Shown here one piece after another: positions 58,930 to 64,000 of a stretch of 64,000 bases of DNA. The notes beneath the pieces were generated by a model. That model saw only the letters and a program-made list of their open reading frames with translations. It was not told the DNA's origin and did no database searches. Where the stretch lies: the NCBI GenBank assembly GCA_965223835.1, contig CBDCXQ010000001.1, positions 248,001 to 312,000 of the forward strand, given 5' to 3'. Position 1 is the first letter of the stretch. Each line of letters begins with the position of its first letter. Position numbers and translations under genes: made by a program. The stretch comes from CAVYXZ01 sp965223835 (lineage in GTDB: Bacteria; Chloroflexota; Anaerolineae; Aggregatilineales; Phototrophicaceae).

Positions 58930-59679
58930 ATGGACCTGGCAGATCAAGTTGCCCTGGTCACAGGCGCGGCGCATCGGGTTGGGCGGGCGATTGCGCTGGA
59001 ACTCGCTCGTGGTGGTGCGCATATCCTGGTCCATTACCACAGTTCATCGAGCGATACCGTGCGCGACACGGTGCAAGAGATCAAATCAATGGGCGTGGAC
59101 GCGTTTGCGGTGCAAGCGGACATCAGTACCGAAAGCGGTGTTGAACAGATTTTTACGGCGCTGCGTGAACATTTTGGCCGATTGGACATTCTAGTCAACA
59201 GTGCCTCAGTTTTCCAGAAACGCGGGCTGCTCGAAGTTACCCTCGAAGAGTGGAACCTGACGATGGCCGTCAATTTGACCGGGCCATTTTTGTGTACGCA
59301 GGCCGCCGTTGCCTTGATGAACCAGAATAATCCTGCCGGTGGCACGATTGTCAATATCTGTGACCGGGGGGTGGATGGCCCCTGGGTGGAATATGCCCAT
59401 CATGGCATCAGCAAATCGGCGCTGTGGTCGCTGACGCAGGTGAGCGCTGCCAGCCTGGGGCCACAGATTCGTGTCAACGGCGTGTTGCCCGGCCCGGTCA
59501 TGAAACCGGCAGGTCGTGATATGAGCGATGCAGACTGGGAAGCGGTAGGAGAAACAGTGACGTTAAAGCGCACCGGCTCGGCTGAGGATGTGGCGCGGGC
59601 CGTTGCATATCTGGTTCATGAAGATTACATTACGGGTGCGTTGATTCACGTCAACGGTGGTGAGCATCTGGTCAAATAG
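58930..59679 (+). CDS. SDR oxidoreductase with unusual catalytic site
   Basis: 249 residues. The NAD(P) loop TGAAHRVGRAIA and the NSAS segment are intact. The catalytic Ser is replaced in IVNICDRGVDG, as in pteridine reductase-like SDRs. In the Tyr-x3-Lys site the sequence is EYAHHGISKSALW: counting back four from Lys gives His, not Tyr. Either the upstream Tyr has shifted or the protein is not a typical reductase. The C-terminus NGVLPGPVMKPAG is conserved. It is 1 nt after the subunit IV gene and may be co-transcribed. Confidence 0.8.
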   Translation: MDLADQVALVTGAAHRVGRAIALELARGGAHILVHYHSSSSDTVRDTVQEIKSMGVDAFAVQADISTESGVEQIFTALREHFGRLDILVNSASVFQKRGLLEVTLEEWNLTMAVNLTGPFLCTQAAVALMNQNNPAGGTIVNICDRGVDGPWVEYAHHGISKSALWSLTQVSAASLGPQIRVNGVLPGPVMKPAGRDMSDADWEAVGETVTLKRTGSAEDVARAVAYLVHEDYITGALIHVNGGEHLVK

Positions 59680-59734
59680 CTGATTTTCACTGACGGATTA
59701 TTTTTCTCTCCAACAACCTGCCCCTGATTCTTTG

Positions 59735-59762
59735 TCCCGGTCATCGCCGGGATTTTGTCTTT
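59735..59762 (+). terminator. Rho-independent terminator of the cox/SDR operon
   Basis: TCCCGG (59735-59740) pairs with CCGGGA (59747-59752) around TCATCG, followed by TTTTGTCTTT. It ends the transcript that starts at coxB. Confidence 0.85.
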
Positions 59763-59838
59763 ATATGTTGTTCATCATTTGTTTAGAATTGCCTGCTATA
59801 GTTAGGCGTATTAAGCGGTCTTACAAACAGGATATAAC

Positions 59839-61890
59839 ATGATGAGACGTTGGCTGTTGTTCGTGAGTCTCTTAGCCTTATTCAGTTTTGCGCTGCCGAG
59901 TTTCGCGCAGGAAGTCGGCGAATTTGTCGGCAGCCCGGATTACCCTGCGCCCGAATTCCCTACCGGCGTTGAATGGCTCAACGTGCCCGAACCCCTGCGG
60001 ATGGCGGACCTGACTGGAAAAATTATCATCCTCGATTTCTGGACTTATGGCTGCATCAATTGCATTCACATGATCCCGGTATTGGAACAGATCGAAGCGA
60101 AGTATGCGGAAGAAGTGGTCATCATTGGCGTGCATTCGGCCAAGTTCGATAATGAGGGCGCAACGGACAACATCCGGCAAATTATTCAGCGTTATGAGAT
60201 CCATCATCCGGTTATCAATGATCGGGATTTTGCGGTCTGGCGAACATTTGGCCCGTATGGGGTGCGGGCGTGGCCGACCTTTGTGGTGATTGATCCGCGC
60301 AATAATCTGCTGGCGGTGCAGCCCGGTGAGATTCCCTTCGAAGCCTTCGACCGGGTGATCAGCGGCATGATTGAAACCTTTGATGAGACCGACGAGATCG
60401 ACCGTGAACCACTGGAACTGACCCTGGAAGGGGCAGATGAGGCGGCGACGGCGCTGGCTTTTCCCGGCAAGGTGTTGGCCGATGCGGCGACCAACCGGCT
60501 GTTTATCAGCGATACTAATAATCATCGCATTGTGATCGCCGACCTCAACACATATGAAATCCTGGATGTGATCGGCAGCGGTTTACGGGGTTTTACTGAC
60601 GGCGCGTTTGCGGAAGCGACATTCAATAAGCCGCAGGGTATGTCTTTGAGCGCGGATAATGTGCTTTACATCGCGGATGTCAACAACCATGCCATCCGGG
60701 CAGTGGACTTGACCGACGGGGTGGTCAGTACCATTGCCGGGACTGGCGAACAATCGCGGGTGCGCAATCAGTCGGGACCGGCTGAGAATATCGCGCTGGC
60801 AAGCCCCTGGGATGTCGAGTTAGGCGCGAATGATATGTTGTATATTGCGATGGCTGGACCCCATCAACTGTGGGCGTTGACCCTCGACGATCAGGTGATC
60901 TTCCCGCTGGTTGGCAGTGGGCGCGAAGGGTTGCTGGATGGCCCCTTTAACGCCGCAGAACTCGCCCAACCGAGTGGTTTGTACTATGACGATGGTTTGC
61001 TGTACTTTGCCGATAGCGAATCCAGCAGTATCCGGGTGGCGGATGTGATGAATAATGAGGTGCGGACGCTGGCGGGGCCGCTGATTAACGACCTGTTTAC
61101 CTTTGGTGATGTTGATGGCGAAGTTGGTACATCGCGGTTGCAGCATGCGCTGGGGGTGGTGGCGGATGAAAATGGACAGTTGTTCATTGCCGATACCTAC
61201 AACAGCCGTATCAAAACAATTGACCCGGAAACAACCGTGACCACGACGCTGATGGGCGGTGGCGGCCTCGGCGGTTTTCGCGATGGTGGGGCAGATGTTG
61301 CGGCATTCGATGAACCGGGTGGCCTCGATTATGCTAACGGTAAGTTGTATGTGGCCGACACCAATAACCATGCGGTGCGCGTAATTGATCTGGCAACTGA
61401 GGAAGTGAGCACGATTGTGTTCCCCAACCCGGAACTGCTGCAAATTGCTGATCGTCCGATTGTGGTAGCGGGGAACGCAGCGGCGGGCCTGGAAGTGACG
61501 TTGCCAGTGCAGGAGCTTCGCGCCGGAGACGGTGAGATCGAACTCAACATTGTGCTGCCAGCAGGCTATAAGCTGAATGATCTGGCACCCTTTACCAGCG
61601 ACTGGAAAACGACGCAGGGCCGGGCCATTGAAATCACTGACGAAAATGCGAGTCAAAGCATTGTTGAGCCTGAATTGCCGGTGCGCGTACCGGTGGTACT
61701 GGCTGATGGTGATGCGACCCTGCACGGCGACCTGACGATTTACTATTGTGAAACGGTTGAAGTGGACCTGTGTTTCATTGAGCGGGTACGCATCAATGCG
61801 CCGGTGCTGGTCGGTGACGGCGACTCGACGACGATTATGCTGGAGCATACGATTGTCCCGCCAGCTATCGAAAGTCCGGGTAGTCTGTAA
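59839..61890 (+). CDS. Secreted thioredoxin / NHL-propeller / DsbD-like fusion
   Basis: 683 residues. A signal peptide (1-23) precedes a thioredoxin-like domain (about 40-180) with the redox motif in FWTYGCINCIHMIP (Cys72 and Cys75). An NHL propeller (about 205-540) follows with GKVLADAATNRLFISDTNN, ITKPQGMSL-like and VLYIADVNNHAIRAVDL repeats. The last 130 residues (DGEIELNIVLPAGYKLND, TIYYCETVEVDLCFIERVRI) resemble the N-terminal DsbD/thiol-interchange domain and contain a Cys pair. The order is that of NHLRC2-like proteins. It probably handles periplasmic or wall-side thiols. ATG 59839 or 59842. Confidence 0.85.
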   Translation: MMRRWLLFVSLLALFSFALPSFAQEVGEFVGSPDYPAPEFPTGVEWLNVPEPLRMADLTGKIIILDFWTYGCINCIHMIPVLEQIEAKYAEEVVIIGVHSAKFDNEGATDNIRQIIQRYEIHHPVINDRDFAVWRTFGPYGVRAWPTFVVIDPRNNLLAVQPGEIPFEAFDRVISGMIETFDETDEIDREPLELTLEGADEAATALAFPGKVLADAATNRLFISDTNNHRIVIADLNTYEILDVIGSGLRGFTDGAFAEATFNKPQGMSLSADNVLYIADVNNHAIRAVDLTDGVVSTIAGTGEQSRVRNQSGPAENIALASPWDVELGANDMLYIAMAGPHQLWALTLDDQVIFPLVGSGREGLLDGPFNAAELAQPSGLYYDDGLLYFADSESSSIRVADVMNNEVRTLAGPLINDLFTFGDVDGEVGTSRLQHALGVVADENGQLFIADTYNSRIKTIDPETTVTTTLMGGGGLGGFRDGGADVAAFDEPGGLDYANGKLYVADTNNHAVRVIDLATEEVSTIVFPNPELLQIADRPIVVAGNAAAGLEVTLPVQELRAGDGEIELNIVLPAGYKLNDLAPFTSDWKTTQGRAIEITDENASQSIVEPELPVRVPVVLADGDATLHGDLTIYYCETVEVDLCFIERVRINAPVLVGDGDSTTIMLEHTIVPPAIESPGSL

Positions 61891-62252
61891 AATCAGGGTG
61901 TTACAACATGTTGGGGCGTGGCCTTTGGGCTGCGCCTTTTTGTTACGTTGTTGAAAGGTGTCTGTTGCATGAAGCGCCGATAAGGATTAACACAAAATAG
62001 GTTACAAATTATTCGCCCGATTTTGAAATTTTCGTTAGCAGCTATATGTAGCTACTTGGTAGCAATTTTGTGGTGGTGTTGGTTCTGACTACCTCCCCAT
62101 TCAGGCGTTGCTGCACCTGAATGCGTCACTGTAGATAGTTTCTGGCTAACAATAGACTCAAGGTTTCGTCATATTACAAATATTTACGTAATTCCGGGGC
62201 GTTTTGCGGTTCAATGAAGATAGGAATAATGAACACTTAAGGAACCGGGCCT
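61891..62252. other. Intergenic region with terminator and small hairpins
   Basis: 362 bases with no gene. It contains the terminator of the thioredoxin/NHL gene, then an AT-rich part with two adjoining hairpins (AGCTA/TAGCT near 62040-62053 and GCTAC/GTAGC at 62051-62063). The kinase promoter should lie in the right half. The short overlapping dyads could be operator-like, but I cannot assign a regulator. Confidence 0.45.
61915..61941 (+). terminator. Rho-independent terminator of the thioredoxin/NHL gene
   Basis: GGCG (61915-61918) and CGCC (61933-61936), with inner GCC/GGC pairing (61921-61923 with 61928-61930), form a hairpin followed by TTTTT. Confidence 0.65.
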
Positions 62253-63362
62253 ATGTCCAATGTCATGACAGCCAATGAACACCTGTCCCGCATTGCCTTA
62301 ACGCAACCCACTGTTTTGGATCAGGCACAGTCCATATTCACTGCCATGCTGGATCATTCCCCCGATGCAGTTCTTATTCTGGACCAGCACCAGCAGGTCG
62401 TATTCGTGAGTCAAGCGCTGATGATGTATCTGGATTTATCCCGGCGTCATCATGTGTATGGGCAACTGCTCAGTGACATCTTTCGCTGTCGGGATGAAGA
62501 TGAATTGGACCCGACCTGCAATCCAACCGAACCCTGCGAACAGTGTGGGATTGTTCGGGCAATTAATACGGGCATTATCGGCAACGTCGCTACTCAGGAA
62601 ATACGATTACTTCAAAGCGATCAGACTATCCGGGAAATGCGGATCAGCACCCGTTCGTTTATGATTAGAAACCAGCAATTTTCGATGTGTACGCTACAAG
62701 ATATTACGGCTGAACGCCATCGTTTACAGCTTGATCGCATGTTCTTTCATGACGTTTTAAACACCGCCGGGCTGGTCAAGGGCTACGCCGATATTTTGCG
62801 CGGCGCGAGCGATGATGAACTGGAAATGATACAGGAACAATTAAGCCGCACCAGCACCCGTCTGATTAATGAGATCGAAACCCAGCGGATCTTAAACGCT
62901 GCTGAGAATAATGACCTGCATGTTGAATGGTCAAGCGAAAATGCGGGCGGCCTGCTGGATGATCTACAGGCCGAATATACCCGTCATGAAGTGGCGCGAG
63001 AGCGTTCGCTGCAAATCGTGGGTAGCGTCGACGTCACGCTGACGACCGACCCCACGCTCTTAGGGCGCGTGCTGGGCAATCTGATTAAAAACGCTCTTGA
63101 GGCCTCGGCTCCGGGCGAGGTTGTGAGCCTCGGTTGCTGGCATGAAGGGGCCACCGTCGTCTTTACGGTTCATAACCCGGCAGTTATCCCCGACCATGTG
63201 AAACGGCATATTTTTAAACGCACGATTTCGACCAAAGGTCAGGGACGGGGTATTGGCACTTACAGCGCTCATTTGTTGACCGAGCGCTACTTAAATGGGC
63301 ATATCGATTTTACAACAGCGGCTGACGAAGGCACGACCTTCAGCGTGACCTATCCACTCTAA
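62253..63362 (+). CDS. PAS-domain sensor histidine kinase with a cysteine cluster
   Basis: 369 residues, soluble. A PAS domain (about 25-150) contains Cys79, Cys89, Cys95 and Cys98 (FRCRDED, PTCNPTEPCEQCG). A histidine kinase core follows: DRMFFHDVLNTAGLVKGYAD with the phosphoacceptor His166, then N-box GRVLGNLIKNALEAS and GIGTYSAHLLTERYLNGHI. The Cys cluster could bind iron-sulfur or zinc, or respond to redox, which is inference. No response regulator is adjacent in the window. ATG 62253 lacks a strong upstream site (GGAACC). Confidence 0.85.
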   Translation: MSNVMTANEHLSRIALTQPTVLDQAQSIFTAMLDHSPDAVLILDQHQQVVFVSQALMMYLDLSRRHHVYGQLLSDIFRCRDEDELDPTCNPTEPCEQCGIVRAINTGIIGNVATQEIRLLQSDQTIREMRISTRSFMIRNQQFSMCTLQDITAERHRLQLDRMFFHDVLNTAGLVKGYADILRGASDDELEMIQEQLSRTSTRLINEIETQRILNAAENNDLHVEWSSENAGGLLDDLQAEYTRHEVARERSLQIVGSVDVTLTTDPTLLGRVLGNLIKNALEASAPGEVVSLGCWHEGATVVFTVHNPAVIPDHVKRHIFKRTISTKGQGRGIGTYSAHLLTERYLNGHIDFTTAADEGTTFSVTYPL

Positions 63363-63403
63363 GAACCAAACAGACTCAATGAACTGCTGGCGTTCGTCTG
63401 CGC

Positions 63404-64000
63404 TTAGCGCCCCAGTTGTGGATGGGACATCGTATAACCATCGGTGAGCGATGGATCGTAGGTGAGCACTTTGCCCACTGCTTCACGATGATCTTGTAAG
63501 TCCTGCGCAGCTTCCCGGACTGCTTGGTCCGGGCTATTCAACGCCACTGGCAGCAGCGCTTCGCCCGCAGGAGTCATTAATTTGACGGTGATTCGCAAGA
63601 ATTCGACCTTGACCTGACTGTTGGTTTCAGTGTGGAAGGCCGCCTGTAATCGGGCGGTACTCCGGGGATGGCGCAGCCACGCCAACGGCCAGACGGCAGC
63701 AATCCGCGTTTCGGGCAAATCGTCTTCCAGGGCCAGTGCCAATGCCTCATAGAGCGTATCAGCCTGAGGGGTCGTGTCGAGGTGTAGATAATTGACAGCG
63801 TGGAAAAAGCCCTGCACGATGTACAAGCGCATTGCGCCGGTCTCATGTGCGATCAGTTTCGCCATTGAAGACAAGACAGTTTCGCGACCGAGTTCCAGCA
63901 AACTAAGTGCTGCCGCATAGCGCACAGTACCGCTGGGATCAGTTTGAATCACGCGCCAAACGGCTTGTAATGCTTCACGGGAATCCGTTGCGGAAAGCGC
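63404..64000 (-). CDS. HEAT-repeat protein, C-terminal part, cut by the window edge
   Basis: The frame is open from 64000 back to the stop at 63404 and shows 198 residues. Repeats of paired helices such as TVRYAAALSLLELGRETVL and ETRIAAVWPLAWLRHPRST, QVKVEFLRITVKLMTPAGE indicate HEAT/ARM-type armadillo repeats. The N-terminus lies outside the window. HEAT proteins act as binding scaffolds; the partner is unknown. The gene converges with the histidine kinase gene, 41 bases away. Confidence 0.75.
   Translation of the reverse strand, partial: ALSATDSREALQAVWRVIQTDPSGTVRYAAALSLLELGRETVLSSMAKLIAHETGAMRLYIVQGFFHAVNYLHLDTTPQADTLYEALALALEDDLPETRIAAVWPLAWLRHPRSTARLQAAFHTETNSQVKVEFLRITVKLMTPAGEALLPVALNSPDQAVREAAQDLQDHREAVGKVLTYDPSLTDGYTMSHPQLGR

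Noticed and set aside
60820..61848. A 342-codon minus-strand frame over the NHL protein
   Set aside because: It is antisense to the propeller repeats and is explained by codon bias.
1..64000. CRISPR array, rRNA, tRNA or prophage
   Set aside because: I saw no regularly spaced repeats, no rRNA-like sequence, no cloverleaf with a CCA-type end in the intergenic gaps and no phage structural genes.

Overview
The window looks like the chromosome of a free-living, aerobic Chloroflexota bacterium, probably near Anaerolineae. This is an inference from gene content, not a marker-gene placement. It carries many secreted LysM, bacterial-SH3 and DUF4397 proteins and lipoproteins, an A2-type caa3 oxidase operon, an AfsR/SARP-like regulator with a BTAD domain, a ScyD/ScyE-like beta-propeller and DUF5677, DUF5990, DUF1349 and FIST proteins. 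I found no rRNA, tRNA, CRISPR array, complete insertion sequence or prophage. Coding density is high and most genes use a clear AGGAGG-type ribosome site.

Layout. 1-3.9 kb: the end of a membrane dipeptidase, a DUF1349 protein, a probable selenoprotein of the GrdB-like family read through an in-frame UGA, and two secreted cell-wall proteins. 4-6.7 kb: an SDR, a Uma2-type nuclease, a citrate-lyase-like aldolase and a PPOX-fold oxidoreductase. 6.7-10.4 kb: a regulatory block with a SARP-like regulator behind a structured leader, two SpoIIAA/STAS-like proteins and a receiver domain with Glu in place of the phosphoacceptor Asp. 10.5-15.3 kb: HTH regulator-dprA-GNAT, a FIST sensor and a LysM/SH3 lipoprotein. 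15.4-22.4 kb: a small membrane protein, a gene under a MerR/SoxR-type promoter, a bifunctional penicillin-binding protein, a CcrM-like GANTC methyltransferase, a four-LysM protein and a GDP-mannose 3,5-epimerase. 22.6-31.4 kb: a frameshifted small gene, a double GNAT, an SH3/glycosidase fusion, the ScyD/E-like protein, an ABC exporter pair, an AT-rich DUF5677 gene and OsmC.

31.7-43 kb: sugar kinase-NUDIX-DUF5990, an alcohol dehydrogenase, a metallophosphoesterase, a MarR/Rieske divergent pair with two operator-like dyads, a queuosine-precursor transporter, proline iminopeptidase, and a minus-strand hddA-gmhA-gmhB-acyltransferase cassette for activated D-glycero-D-manno-heptose. A GT9 heptosyltransferase-like gene at 51.1 kb may use that sugar. 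43-52.2 kb: secreted LysM and DUF4397 proteins, a TPR membrane protein, rhomboid, and an AraC-HTH/VOC pair. 52.3-59.7 kb: a secreted methionine-rich acidic protein, then the caa3 oxidase operon (CoxB with cytochrome c, CoxA, two subunit-III-like proteins around an unknown membrane protein, subunit IV) and an SDR. 59.8-64 kb: a thioredoxin/NHL/DsbD-like secreted protein, a PAS histidine kinase with a cysteine cluster, and a HEAT-repeat protein cut by the window edge.

The strongest observations are the UGA/SECIS selenoprotein, the apparently solitary CcrM-like methyltransferase, the MerR-type and MarR-type operators, the Met-rich secreted protein beside the copper oxidase operon, and the heptose cassette in a lineage not expected to make lipopolysaccharide.
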